Counted from the first letter of the stretch, positions 1 to 10,054 are shown. The stretch: DNA of 64,000 bases from Desulfomicrobium escambiense DSM 10707 (GCF_000428825.1 NZ_AUAR01000006.1:62001-126000), one strand, 5' to 3'. Notes: generated by a model not told the origin, from the letters alone. Numbers and translations are program-made.

Positions 1-495
1 GGTGCCATCACCGAATCCGACATCCTGCTGGCCTCGGCCTCCAACGCCATCATCATCGGCTTCAACATCCGGCCCACGGCCAAGATCAAGGAAGTGGCCG
101 AGCAGGAGAAGGTCGACATCCGCTTCTACGACATCATCTACAAGCTGGTGGATGACATCAAGGCGGCCATGTCCGGCATGCTCTCGCCCGACATCAAGGA
201 AGTGTACCTCGGCCAGGCCGACGTGCAGCAGGTCTTCAGCGTGCCCAAGGTCGGCAACATCGCCGGCTGCATGGTCAGCGACGGCAAGCTCAAGCGCAAC
301 GCCGGCATCCGCCTGCTGCGCAGCGGCGTGGTCATCTACACCGGCAAGCTGTCTTCCCTGAAACGATTCAAGGACGACGCCAAGGAAGTGACCAAGGGCT
401 ACGACTGCGGTGCGGCCCTGGAGAACTTCAACGACATCAAGGTCGGCGACATCATCGAGGCCTTCGAACTGGTCGAGGAAGCCCGGACCATCTAG
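1..495 (+). CDS. infB: Translation initiation factor IF-2, C-terminal part (5' end outside window)
   Basis: The reading frame is open from the first base and gives the last 164 residues of IF-2, the GTPase that places initiator tRNA on the 30S subunit. The segment covers the end of domain C1 (GFNIRP, followed by the helix with [17 protein letters not shown]) and the C2 barrel that binds fMet-tRNA ([29 protein letters not shown]). The G domain lies upstream of the window. It heads a co-directional run DUF503-rbfA-nrnA-truB-rpsO-pnp, the arrangement usual in many bacteria. A 154-base gap holding an inverted repeat separates it from the next gene. Identity is secure from the conserved C-terminus and the gene order. 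Confidence 0.97.
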   Translation, partial: GAITESDILLASASNAIIIGFNIRPTAKIKEVAEQEKVDIRFYDIIYKLVDDIKAAMSGMLSPDIKEVYLGQADVQQVFSVPKVGNIAGCMVSDGKLKRNAGIRLLRSGVVIYTGKLSSLKRFKDDAKEVTKGYDCGAALENFNDIKVGDIIEAFELVEEARTI

Positions 496-520
496 GCGAG
501 GACGTAAAACGTGAAAAAAA

Positions 521-606
521 GGCATGGATCCCCGCCTTCGCGGGGATGACAAGAAGGTAGCCCGGGCCGCCTGTGCGTCATTCCCGCGAAGGCGGGAATC
601 CATGCC
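521..606. repeat. REP-like inverted repeat pair (copy A)
   Basis: Two 30-base arms at 521-550 and 577-606 are inverted copies with two mismatches. Each arm is itself a short palindrome around CCCCGCCTTCGCGGGG. The element sits inside the infB operon, between infB and the DUF503 gene. The same arm recurs near 5984, 6082, 12564 and 12711. Confidence 0.85.
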
Positions 607-649
607 TTCCGTTTATCCGCCACGCCTGAACCGCAACGGATGTACGGCC

Positions 650-937
650 ATGATCATCGGCACCCTGCGCCTGGAATTCCGTCTGCACGGCGTTTTTTCC
701 TTGAAGGAAAAGCGGAAAAGCGCCAACAGTCTGAAGCAGAAGCTGCGCAACACCTTCAACGTCGCCGTGGCCGAGACCGAGTCCCAGGACTCGCACCAGA
801 CCCTGGTCCTGGGCGTGGTCACGGTGTCCAATGAATCCGGTTACGTGCACAGCCAGCTGTCCAAGGTCCTGGCCATGGTCGAAGCCTCGACGTCCGACGA
901 ACTGGTCCATGCCGACATGGACGTATTTGGAGCCTGA
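650..937 (+). CDS. ylxP: DUF503 family protein (YlxP-like)
   Basis: A 95-residue protein beginning MIIGTLRLEFRLHG, the usual N-terminus of DUF503 proteins, which are small alpha/beta proteins encoded between infB and rbfA in many bacteria and probably linked to ribosome maturation. Conserved positions visible are the SLKEKR segment (residues about 19-24) and the ETESQDSHQTLVLGVVTVSN core. The frame is open further upstream to about 524, but that extension runs through the inverted repeat and would encode repeat-derived residues, so the ATG at 650 is preferred. It ends six bases before rbfA. The function is known only by family and context. Confidence 0.9.
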   Translation: MIIGTLRLEFRLHGVFSLKEKRKSANSLKQKLRNTFNVAVAETESQDSHQTLVLGVVTVSNESGYVHSQLSKVLAMVEASTSDELVHADMDVFGA

Positions 938-943
938 TTTTCT

Positions 944-1288
944 ATGCAAAGAAGCAATTCGCGCCGTGCCGTGCAGATGGGTGACCAGATCATGCAGGTC
1001 CTGGCCTCCCTCCTGGTTCAGGAGGTCGAGGACCCGACCCTGCAGCTCGTGACCATCACCGGAGTGCGCCTCAACCGGGACTTCAGCATCGCCGAGGTCC
1101 TCTACACCCACATCAGGGGACGCTCGGCCGAACCCGAGATCACCAAGGCCCTGACACGCGCCAAGGGTTTCCTGCGCACGCGCCTGGGCAAGGAGCTCAA
1201 GCTGCGGGGCATCCCCGACCTGCGCTTCCAGTGGGACACCTTTCTCGAGGACATGGTCTATGATGCCCCACCTCAAGCCGATCATTGA
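944..1288 (+). CDS. rbfA: Ribosome-binding factor A
   Basis: RbfA is a KH-fold 30S maturation factor that binds near the 5' end of 16S rRNA, and this 114-residue product has the normal family length. Typical features are RRAVQMGDQIMQVLASLL at the N-terminus, EVEDPTLQLVTITGVRLNRD, and the C-terminal IPDLRFQWD. The end of the gene overlaps the next gene by 29 bases, so translation of the DHH phosphoesterase is probably coupled to rbfA. A close alternative identity is unlikely given the neighbours. Confidence 0.95.
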   Translation: MQRSNSRRAVQMGDQIMQVLASLLVQEVEDPTLQLVTITGVRLNRDFSIAEVLYTHIRGRSAEPEITKALTRAKGFLRTRLGKELKLRGIPDLRFQWDTFLEDMVYDAPPQADH

Positions 1289-2225
1289 GCACATCCGGGA
1301 GACCGACAACTTCCTGGTCCTCTCCCACGTGTCCCCCGACGGCGACGCCCTGGGCTCCATGCTGGCCATGGGCGAGTTGCTGGCGGCCCTGGGCAAGCGC
1401 GTGACCCTGTTCAACGAGTCCGGCATCCCCAGCCGTTTCTCCTGGCTCGCCCCCAAGCGCGAGATTCTGACGGCCCTGCCCGAAAACGAGCCGGACACCA
1501 TCATCGTGCTGGACTGCGGCAGCGCCGAGCGTACCGGCGAGGTCATCCGCCCGTGGCTCGCGTCCAAGACCGTGATCAACATCGACCACCACCTGGGCAA
1601 CCCGAAGTTCGGGACGATGAACTGGATCGAGGAGCGCTCCTCGTCCGTGGGTGAGATGGTCGGCATCCTGTCGCGCAAGCTCGGCGTGCCCATGGTGGGG
1701 CTGCTGGGTGAATACGTCTACCTGGCCCTCATCTCCGACACGGGCGACTTCTGTTTCAACAACACCCGCCCAGAAACCCTGGAGATGGCCGCCGAAATCC
1801 TGCGCCTGGGCCTGCTGCCCGGCCCCTTCCATGAGCAGAAGCAGTCCACCGGCACCCTGAACCAACTGCAGATGCGCGGCGAAGTGCTGCGGCAGGCCGG
1901 CCTCCACGCCGGCGGCCGCGTGACGCTCATCGCCTTCACCCGCGAACTCTTCGAGCGCACGGGCACCGGCCCCGAAGACACGGAAGGGCTGGTCAACACC
2001 GTCCTCTACGTGCGCGGGGTGCAGGCGGCAGTCAGCCTGCGCGAGGAGGACAAGGGCATCAAATTTTCCCTGCGCTCCAAGGGCAGCGTCAACGTGCAGG
2101 CCGTGGCCGCACGCTTCGGCGGCGGCGGACACCGCAACGCCGCCGGCGGCACCCTGGAGGTGCCCATGGACGAGGCCAAGGCGACCCTGATCCGGGCCGT
2201 GACCGAGGAGCTGGACCGCGCGTGA
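1260..2225 (+). CDS. nrnA: DHH-family phosphoesterase (NrnA-like nanoRNase / pAp phosphatase)
   Basis: A 321-residue DHH/DHHA1 protein. The metal-binding motifs are visible: PDGDALGS (D27, D29), VLDCGS (D85), the signature DHH at 109-111 and ISDTGDF (D160, D163). The DHHA1 substrate motif GGGGHRNAAGG lies near residue 290. Family members degrade 2-5 base RNA fragments and dephosphorylate 3'-phosphoadenosine-5'-phosphate, the latter of obvious use where sulfate is activated. GAGG at 1247-1250 precedes the ATG at 1260; a second ATG follows immediately. It overlaps rbfA upstream and shares a GTGA with truB downstream. Whether it favours nanoRNA or pAp cannot be told from sequence. Confidence 0.92.
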   Translation: MMPHLKPIIEHIRETDNFLVLSHVSPDGDALGSMLAMGELLAALGKRVTLFNESGIPSRFSWLAPKREILTALPENEPDTIIVLDCGSAERTGEVIRPWLASKTVINIDHHLGNPKFGTMNWIEERSSSVGEMVGILSRKLGVPMVGLLGEYVYLALISDTGDFCFNNTRPETLEMAAEILRLGLLPGPFHEQKQSTGTLNQLQMRGEVLRQAGLHAGGRVTLIAFTRELFERTGTGPEDTEGLVNTVLYVRGVQAAVSLREEDKGIKFSLRSKGSVNVQAVAARFGGGGHRNAAGGTLEVPMDEAKATLIRAVTEELDRA

Positions 2226-3145
2226 ACTCCACTGCCCTGAAACAACTTGACGGGGTCCTGGTTTTGCATAAACCGGGAGGTCCGACCTCAACGGATTGCC
2301 TGAACCGGATCAAGCGCAGCCTCGGCCAGAAGAAGATCGGCCACGCCGGCACCCTGGACCCCATGGCCACGGGTGTGCTCGTGGTGCTCCTGGGCCAGGG
2401 CACCAAGCTCGCGAACTACCTGAGCGAGGACCGCAAGACCTACCGCGGCACTCTCGTCCTGGGTCGCACCACGGACACCTACGACGTGCAGGGCGAGATC
2501 ATGGCCGAAAGCCCCTGGGAGCACCTGGACCCGGAGGCGGTCAGGGCCGACATCATGGGCTGGCTCGGGACCATGAGCCAGGAAGTGCCGCCCGTCTCGG
2601 CGGCCAAACATCAGGGCAAGCCCCTGTACGCCCTGCACCGGGCCGGGAAGGAAGTCCCGGTCAAGGTCAAGGACGTGACAATTTTCGACGTGGAGATCCT
2701 GTCCATGGATCTGCCCAGCGTCACTTTTCGAGTGACCTGCTCCGCGGGCACCTACATCCGCTCCCTGGCCCACAGCCTGGGGAAGCGACTTGGGTGCGGA
2801 GCGGTCCTCAGCGAACTGGAGCGTGAGGCGAGCCATCCGTTCACCCTCGCCCAGGCCCACGACCTGGAAACGGTCCTGGAAAGCGGCGACCGGCTCATAG
2901 AGCTGGTCCTGCCCATGGTCCAGGCCCTGCCCCACTGGCCCAAGCTCCTGCTCAACACCGAGCAGGCCCTGCTGGTGCGCAACGGGGCATGGCTGCCGAC
3001 GACCCTGTTTCCGGAGTACCCGGCCCAGGAAGGGGACCGGGCCCTGCTGCTCTCCCCGTCCCGCGAGCCTCTGGCTCTTGCGGGAGCGCAGCTCAAGGGC
3101 CAGGTTCTGTCCTGGGCGATCATGCGCGGTCTCTGGCAAGCGTAA
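2222..3145 (+). CDS. truB: tRNA pseudouridine(55) synthase
   Basis: TruB converts U55 of the tRNA T-loop to pseudouridine. The 307-residue product carries GHAGTLDPMATG with the catalytic aspartate at D46, and the later YIRSLAHSLG motif. It starts with GTG inside a GTGA overlap with the stop of the DHH phosphoesterase, so translation is probably coupled. The C-terminal 60 residues form the variable PUA-like tail region. It is followed by rpsO after 63 bases. Confidence 0.95.
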   Translation: MNSTALKQLDGVLVLHKPGGPTSTDCLNRIKRSLGQKKIGHAGTLDPMATGVLVVLLGQGTKLANYLSEDRKTYRGTLVLGRTTDTYDVQGEIMAESPWEHLDPEAVRADIMGWLGTMSQEVPPVSAAKHQGKPLYALHRAGKEVPVKVKDVTIFDVEILSMDLPSVTFRVTCSAGTYIRSLAHSLGKRLGCGAVLSELEREASHPFTLAQAHDLETVLESGDRLIELVLPMVQALPHWPKLLLNTEQALLVRNGAWLPTTLFPEYPAQEGDRALLLSPSREPLALAGAQLKGQVLSWAIMRGLWQA

Positions 3146-3208
3146 GGCTTCGGTTCGCACGTGGATAATGGAAAAGCGGAAGAAACATGAAAACCGGAGG
3201 ATATTGCT

Positions 3209-3478
3209 GTGGTCTTAACCGCTGAGCAGAAGGCTGAAATCGTCAAGGAATACGGAAAAACCGAAACCGACACGGGTTCCGCCGAAGTGCAGGTCGCACT
3301 GCTGACGGCCCGCGTGAACTACCTGACGGACCACTTCAAGGGTCACCAGAAGGATTTCCACTCCCGGACCGGGTTGCTCAAGCTCGTCGGCAAGCGCCGT
3401 CAGCTGCTGAACTACCTGAAGAAAACCGAGATTCAGCGCTACCGCGATCTGATCGCGAAACTCGGTCTGCGCAAGTAG
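3209..3478 (+). CDS. rpsO: 30S ribosomal protein S15
   Basis: An 89-residue protein, the same length as E. coli S15, which binds the central domain of 16S rRNA. The signature [19 protein letters not shown] is present. The start is GTG at 3209, preceded by GGAGG at 3196-3200; this gives the conserved N-terminus [11 protein letters not shown]. It lies directly upstream of pnp as in most proteobacteria and is followed by a strong GC hairpin. Confidence 0.97.
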   Translation: MVLTAEQKAEIVKEYGKTETDTGSAEVQVALLTARVNYLTDHFKGHQKDFHSRTGLLKLVGKRRQLLNYLKKTEIQRYRDLIAKLGLRK

Positions 3479-3485
3479 ACACCAA

Positions 3486-3507
3486 GGCGGGGCCCCACGG
3501 CCCCGCC
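3486..3507 (+). terminator. GC-rich hairpin after rpsO
   Basis: GGCGGGGCC and GGCCCCGCC form a perfect 9 bp stem with a four-base loop eight bases after the rpsO stop. The following tract (TGCCCCTTTC) is a weak U-run, so the hairpin may partly terminate or stabilise the rpsO message. Confidence 0.65.
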
Positions 3508-3550
3508 TGCCCCTTTCATCAACCGCGCTCCCGGCAGCACCCTCCCGCCA

Positions 3551-3613
3551 GCGGTTTTGTGTTTAGTGCATGGCCCGACTCCCTTCGGGACACGCCCTAA
3601 ACACCAAACCCGC
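3551..3613 (+). promoter_or_regulatory. Long hairpin in pnp leader, candidate RNase III/PNPase autoregulatory site
   Basis: GCGGTTTTGTGTTTAG (3551-3566) pairs with CTAAACACCAAACCCGC (3597-3613), interrupted by a bulge and a mismatch. The inner loop carries a smaller TCCC-TTC-GGGA hairpin at 3580-3590. It lies between the rpsO hairpin and the pnp start at 3657. In enterobacteria the pnp leader forms a long hairpin cut by RNase III and then degraded by PNPase, which represses pnp. Equivalence here is inferred from position and shape only. Confidence 0.6.
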
Positions 3614-3656
3614 CGCAGCTGCCCCGCTGGAGCGCCCAACCAGCATGAGGCACACC

Positions 3657-5885
3657 ATGGCATTTCAGACCACCCGTCGCGCCATCCCCATGGGCGACAG
3701 CGAAATCATCATCGAACACGGCAAATTGGCCCTGCAGGCCAGCGGCTCCGTCACCGTGCAGTGGGGCGACACCGTCGTCCTGGTCACGGCCACCCACCAG
3801 GCCCTGGACCGGGTCGTGGACTTCCTGCCCCTGACCTGCAACTATCAGGAAATGCTCTACGCGGCCGGCCGCGTGCCGGGCAACTACTTCCGCCGCGAAG
3901 TTGGCCGCCCGAGCGAACACGAGACCCTGACCTCCCGGCTCATCGACCGGCCCATCCGTCCGCTCTTCCCCAAGGGCTGCACCAACGAGATCCAGGTCAT
4001 CGCCACCGTCGTCTCATCGGACAAGGAGCGCTACGCCGACGTCCTGGCCATGATCGGCGCGTCCACGGCCCTGCACATCTCCGACATCCCCTTCGCCGGC
4101 CCCATCGCGGCCATCCGCATCGGCTACCGCGACGGGCAGTTTCTGCTGAACCCCACGGCCTCCGAACTGGCCACCAGCCAGCTGAACATGGTCCTGGCCG
4201 GCACGCGCGACGCCGTGGTCATGGTTGAGGGCGGGGCCCAGTTCCTGTCCGAGGACATCATGGCCGAGGCCGTGGCCTGGGGCCACGCCCAGCTCGCCCC
4301 CTTCCTGGATGTCCAGGAGGAACTGCGCGCCATCCTCGGCAAGGACAAATTCACCGTCGTCCCCCCGCAGGAGGATGAGGAACTCATCGCCGCCGTGGCC
4401 GAACTGGCTGCCGGACCTCTGACCACGGCCCTGGCCGTGCCCGGCAAGATGGACCGCCGCGACGCCAAGAAGAAGGTCCGCCAGGAGCTCATGGAAGCGC
4501 TCATGGCCCGCTTCGCCGAAACGCCCGAGCGCGTGCGCAACGTCGGCGAGATCCTGGAGAAGCTCGAGAAGAAGCTCGTGCGCCAGCGCATCATGACCGA
4601 AAAGCTCCGCATCGACGGCCGCGACCTGACCACGGTCCGCCCCCTGACCATGGAAGTGGGCTTCCTGCCCCGCACCCACGGCTCGGCCATCTTCACCCGC
4701 GGCGAGACCAAGTCCCTGTGCACCTGCACCCTGGGCAGCACCCGCGACGAGCAGCGCATCGAGACCCTGGCCGGCGAGATCTCCAGGCGCTTCCTCATGC
4801 ACTACAACTTCCCGCCGTACAGCGTCGGCGAGGCCCGCATGCTGCGCGCCCCGTCCCGCCGCGAAGTCGGCCACGGCGCCCTGTCCGAGCGCGCCCTCGC
4901 CCCGGTGCTGCCCGCCCCGGACGGTTTCCCCTTCACCATCCGCGTCGTGTCCGACATCATGGAGTCCAACGGTTCGTCCTCCATGGCCTCGGTCTGCGGC
5001 GGCACCCTGGCCCTCATGGACGCGGGCGTGCCCATCAAGACGCCCATCGCCGGCATCGCCATGGGCCTGATCAAGGAAGGTGAGGAGTACCTCGTGCTGA
5101 CGGACATCCTCGGCGACGAGGACCACCTGGGCGACATGGACTTCAAGGTCGCGGGATCGCGCGACGGCGTGACCTCCATCCAGATGGACATCAAGATCGC
5201 CGGCATCCCGGCCGAGGTCATGCAGAAGGCCCTGCACCAGGCCAAGGACGCCCGCGTGCACATCCTCGACCAGATGGAGGCGGTCATCGCCAACCCGCGT
5301 CCCGAGCTGTCCAAGTACGCGCCCCAGATGGAAATCGTGCACATCTCGCCCGAGAAGATCCGCGAAGTCATCGGACCCGGCGGCAAGAACATCAAGGCCA
5401 TCTGCGAAGCCACCCAGGCCGACATCGACATCGACGACTCCGGCAAGATCTCCATCTTCGCCCCGGACACCGCCGCCCTGGCCAAGGCTCGCGAAATGGT
5501 CCTCTACTATGACCAGAAGGCCGAACTGGGCAAGGACTACGACGGCATCGTCAAGAAGATCATGGACTTCGGCGCCTTCATTGAGATCCTGCCCGGCCTC
5601 GAAGGCCTGTGCCACATCTCCCAGCTGGCCCGCGACCGCGTCAACGTGGTCACGGACGTGTGCCAGGAAGGCGACGCCATCCGCGTCCGCGTCATCGACA
5701 TCGAACCTTCCGGCCGCATCAAGCTCAGCCGCAAGGCCATCATCCTGGAGGAACTGGGTGAAGAGCCCGAGCCGGTTCAGCCCCGCTCCGAACGCCCGCG
5801 CGGCGACCGTCCTCGCGGCGGAGACCGAGGCGGCGAGCGCAGGGGCGGAGATCGCGGCGGCGACCGTCGCGGACCTCGTCGCTAA
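3657..5885 (+). CDS. pnp: Polyribonucleotide nucleotidyltransferase (PNPase)
   Basis: PNPase is the trimeric phosphorolytic 3'-5' exoribonuclease. This 742-residue copy has two RNase PH domains separated by a helical linker, a KH domain (about 560-604, with EKIREVIGPGGKNIK) and an S1 domain (about 628-697, YDGIVKKIMDFGAF). The last 30 or so residues form a tail of RGD/RGG-type repeats rich in arginine and glycine, a likely additional RNA-binding segment. ATG 3657 is chosen because GAGG lies six bases upstream and the protein then begins MAFQTTRRA; an upstream in-frame ATG at 3570 would run through the leader hairpin. A terminator follows the stop. Confidence 0.96.
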   Translation: MAFQTTRRAIPMGDSEIIIEHGKLALQASGSVTVQWGDTVVLVTATHQALDRVVDFLPLTCNYQEMLYAAGRVPGNYFRREVGRPSEHETLTSRLIDRPIRPLFPKGCTNEIQVIATVVSSDKERYADVLAMIGASTALHISDIPFAGPIAAIRIGYRDGQFLLNPTASELATSQLNMVLAGTRDAVVMVEGGAQFLSEDIMAEAVAWGHAQLAPFLDVQEELRAILGKDKFTVVPPQEDEELIAAVAELAAGPLTTALAVPGKMDRRDAKKKVRQELMEALMARFAETPERVRNVGEILEKLEKKLVRQRIMTEKLRIDGRDLTTVRPLTMEVGFLPRTHGSAIFTRGETKSLCTCTLGSTRDEQRIETLAGEISRRFLMHYNFPPYSVGEARMLRAPSRREVGHGALSERALAPVLPAPDGFPFTIRVVSDIMESNGSSSMASVCGGTLALMDAGVPIKTPIAGIAMGLIKEGEEYLVLTDILGDEDHLGDMDFKVAGSRDGVTSIQMDIKIAGIPAEVMQKALHQAKDARVHILDQMEAVIANPRPELSKYAPQMEIVHISPEKIREVIGPGGKNIKAICEATQADIDIDDSGKISIFAPDTAALAKAREMVLYYDQKAELGKDYDGIVKKIMDFGAFIEILPGLEGLCHISQLARDRVNVVTDVCQEGDAIRVRVIDIEPSGRIKLSRKAIILEELGEEPEPVQPRSERPRGDRPRGGDRGGERRGGDRGGDRRGPRR

Positions 5886-5903
5886 GCGAGATTGCATATA
5901 CTG

Positions 5904-5933
5904 AAAAAACCCGGGTAACTCCGGGTTTTTTTT
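5904..5933 (+). terminator. Rho-independent terminator of the infB-pnp operon
   Basis: AAAAAACCCGG and CCGGGTTTTTTTT flank a short loop 18 bases after the pnp stop, followed by a long T tract. It is symmetrical enough to work in both directions. Confidence 0.9.
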
Positions 5934-5983
5934 GGTCATCTGTTCCGAGTGGGTAGATCAGGCAACTGACGGCTTGCGTGGGA

Positions 5984-6108
5984 ATGGATCCCCGCCTTCG
6001 CGGGGATGACGCTAGGCATGGCGCGAAGGTTTTCCACTTCCGGCAGGTTGGAAAAGCTCGGGACTGCCGCATTGAAGGAACGTCATCCCCGCGAAGGCGG
6101 GGATCCAT
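5984..6108. repeat. REP-like inverted repeat pair (copy B)
   Basis: Arms at 5984-6010 and 6082-6108 are perfect 27-base inverted copies of the same palindromic unit found at 521-606, separated by 71 bases. The element fills the gap between the convergent pnp and Gate-protein genes. Confidence 0.88.
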
Positions 6109-6137
6109 GTCTTTCACCACCGCCTTCGGCTATCCGC

Positions 6138-7088
6138 TCAACTCAGCCAGTAATACGCGGCCCCGCACACCACGAGGCTGGCCACGCGGAAGCCCTGGCT
6201 GCAGACGATGAGTTCCAGGGCCAGGACGGGCTTGTAGATGCCGGCGTAGTAGGGGAACTGGTGCCGGAAGGCGCGCATGGGCGAGGACAGCACGTTGCCG
6301 ACGATGAGGGCCATGACCACGTCGCGCTGGGCCATGGAGCCGGCGTCGAGGAGCGCCCCGGCGGCGGCCATGCCGGCCGAGAACTCGGCTGCGAGCTGGA
6401 AGACGATGATGCCCACGGCCTGGGGGTGCAGCCAGGACAGCCAGCCCATGTGCGCGGCCAGAAAACCCTCGACCGCGGCAAAGAATCCGAACTCGTGGGC
6501 GAAATGCACGCCGATGTAGATGGGCACGGTGATCATGACGATCTTTTTGATGCGGCGGCGAAAGCGTTTCCAGGTCTTGTCCAGGACCTGCCGCAGGCCG
6601 ATGCGTTCCTCGGAGGGCAATTCGGCGGCATGGCAGCGGTCAATCCCGGCCAGCAGAAAGCGCCCCACCACCAGAATGCAGACCGAGCGCAGCACGGCCG
6701 AGCCCACGGTGATGCCCAGGTAGACCAGCGCCGCGGACTTGAGGATGGGCGCGGTGATGAAGACCATGCTCGGCAGGTGCAGGAAATACGTCGGCACGCT
6801 GTTGAACAGGTTGGAGAGGATGAGTTCCCGGCGCGTCAGCTTGCCCTGGTCGTAGGCCTCGGCCAGCATGGTGTTGGCCGTGATGCCCGAGACGAAGGCC
6901 ACGGAAAAGCTGGCGGCCGAAATCTCGCACAGGCGGCCGACGCGGGCCAGAGGCATGGCCAGCCGGGCCACGAAGCGTGTCCAGTGCAGGGCCTCGATGA
7001 GGTTGCCGATGAAAAGGCCAACGGACACCAGGCCCACCAGCTTGCACAGGGGCCACAAAATCTGCTGCCACAGTTCCGCCGCGCTCAC
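6138..7088 (-). CDS. Nucleoside-recognition (Gate) domain membrane protein
   Basis: A 316-residue multi-pass membrane protein with about eight hydrophobic segments. It resembles the Gate/nucleoside-recognition family that includes SpmA-like proteins: the ASFSVAFVSGITANTMLAEAY stretch and the second-half LAAEFSAGMAAAGALLDAG stretch look like paired gate repeats. The GTG start at 7088 shares a GTGA with the stop of the upstream VanZ-like gene, so the two form a coupled pair. The substrate is unknown; members have been proposed to move nucleosides or small ions. A much longer frame open upstream on this strand is a composition artefact that crosses lpxB. Confidence 0.8.
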   Translation of the reverse strand: MSAAELWQQILWPLCKLVGLVSVGLFIGNLIEALHWTRFVARLAMPLARVGRLCEISAASFSVAFVSGITANTMLAEAYDQGKLTRRELILSNLFNSVPTYFLHLPSMVFITAPILKSAALVYLGITVGSAVLRSVCILVVGRFLLAGIDRCHAAELPSEERIGLRQVLDKTWKRFRRRIKKIVMITVPIYIGVHFAHEFGFFAAVEGFLAAHMGWLSWLHPQAVGIIVFQLAAEFSAGMAAAGALLDAGSMAQRDVVMALIVGNVLSSPMRAFRHQFPYYAGIYKPVLALELIVCSQGFRVASLVVCGAAYYWLS

Positions 7089-7444
7089 GCCGCCCCCCTC
7101 CCCATTTTTCGCCACGCCAGGAGACAGGCCAGGCCGAGGCCTGCGCCCAGGCAGTTGGCCACGGCGTCCCAAGGGTCGGCGAAGCGGCCCGTGGGCAGGA
7201 CGCCCTGGGCGATCTCCAGGACCGCCCCCAGCCCCGCGGCGAAAACGAACATGACCGCCGCAGGCCGGAACCAGGCCGGGGGCCAGAATATCACGAGCAG
7301 GCAGTAGGCCAACAGATGGAAAGCCTTGTCGCTGCCTTCGGGGGCCTCGGGAAATGCGACGGGCATGAGGGAAGAAACGATCAGGGCCAGCACGTACGCG
7401 ACCCAGAAAGCCATCCGGAACAAGGGGAACGCAGGATTTCGCAT
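7085..7444 (-). CDS. VanZ-like family membrane protein
   Basis: A 119-residue protein with four predicted membrane segments. It has the VanZ-like arrangement SSLMP...SDKAFHLLAY...LEIAQGVLPTGRFADPWDAVANCLGA, in which the DxxAN motif is the most conserved family feature. The ATG at 7444 follows GGTGGGG with good spacing; an in-frame ATG at 7465 has a poorly placed ribosome site. Function in non-resistant bacteria is unknown. It is the first gene of a two-gene unit diverging from lpxB. Confidence 0.82.
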   Translation of the reverse strand: MRNPAFPLFRMAFWVAYVLALIVSSLMPVAFPEAPEGSDKAFHLLAYCLLVIFWPPAWFRPAAVMFVFAAGLGAVLEIAQGVLPTGRFADPWDAVANCLGAGLGLACLLAWRKMGRGAA

Positions 7445-7526
7445 GACCCCACCTATGCCAAACATCCTGGCGGGGCAAGGGGTTAGACTTCTTGTTATTT
7501 CGGCGGCAAGGGACTATTTGCGACCC

Positions 7527-8650
7527 ATGACGAACTCGCCCACCATCTGGCTCAACGCCGGGGAGACTTCCGGCGACCTGCACGGCCAGCTCCTGGTTCG
7601 CGCCCTGCGCGAACGCTGCCACGGCGCACGGTTCGCGGGCATGGCAGGCCCGGCCATGCGCGAAGAAGGGGTCGAACCACTGCTTGCGACCGAGTCCCTC
7701 TCGGTCATGGGCTTCACGGAGGTCCTGGCTCAGCTCCCCCGCATCATGGGGCTCCTGCGCACCATCAGGGAGCGGATGGAATCCCTGCGGCCGGATGTCG
7801 TCGTGGTCATCGACGCCCCGGACTTTCATTTCCGCGTGGTCAAGATCGCCAAGAGCCTGGGCATCCCGGTGGTCTACTACATCAGCCCCAAGCTCTGGGC
7901 CTGGCGCGAAGGGCGCGCGGATTTCCTGCGCCGCCACGTCGACCGCCTCGTCTGCATCCTGCCCTTCGAGGTCGACTTCTACGCCCGCCACGGCATGACC
8001 GTCGATTACGTCGGCCACCCGCTGCTGGACTCCATCCGCACGGACGCCATCCTGCGCACGCCGCAGTCGCCCCGGCGCATCGGCATCCTGCCGGGCAGCC
8101 GCCGGCGCGAGATCACCGGGCTGCTGCCCATCTTTTCCCGCGCGGCCGACCTCCTTGCCGCCCGTTTTCCGGGCCTGGAATTCGTGCTGCCCGTCGCCCC
8201 GGGCATGGACCGGACCCTGATTACGGACAACTGGCGCTCGGAGCTGCCCGTGACCCTGGTCGACAGCTCCGGCCGCTACGAGCTCATGCGCTCCTGCCGA
8301 GCCATCATGGCCGCCTCGGGTACGGCCACCCTGGAGACTGCCCTGCTCGAAACGCCCACGGCCGTGGCCTACACCTTTTCCCGCCTGACCTATCTCCTGG
8401 GCAGGCTCCTGGTGAAGGTGCCGTACATGTCCCTGCCCAACCTCATCCTGGACGCCCCGGTCTTCCCCGAGTTTCTGCAGCGCGGGGCCGAGCCTTCTGC
8501 CCTGGCCGACGCCGTGGCCCGGTGGATTCCCGACACCCCGGAGCGCGGCCGCATCCTCGCACAGCTTGGAAGCCTCCCCGCCCTGCTCGGCAACGGCGGA
8601 GCAGCTGGCCGGGCCGCGGAAATCGTCCTGAACACCATGCGGAGAACGTC

Positions 8651-8654
<4 letters not shown>
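7527..8654 (+). CDS. lpxB: Lipid-A-disaccharide synthase
   Basis: LpxB (GT19) joins UDP-2,3-diacylglucosamine and lipid X on the inner face of the membrane to make the lipid A disaccharide, confirming a Gram-negative envelope. The 375-residue product has the N-terminal NAGETSGDLHG motif (residues about 9-19), ISPKLWAWREGR, a GSRRREI glycosyltransferase motif near 189 and MAASGTATLETALLETP near 260. ATG 7527 gives the standard N-terminus. Its stop overlaps the next start as ATGA. The other lpx genes are not in the window. Confidence 0.96.

Positions 8655-10054
<1,400 letters not shown>

Noticed and set aside
524-649. N-terminal extension of the DUF503 gene
   Set aside because: The extra codons lie in a palindromic repeat that gives the same MDPRLRGDD-like peptide wherever the repeat occurs; the family N-terminus begins at 650.
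4014-5939. Long open frame opposite pnp
   Set aside because: Same antisense effect; its translation has no recognisable domain, while the plus strand encodes a full PNPase.
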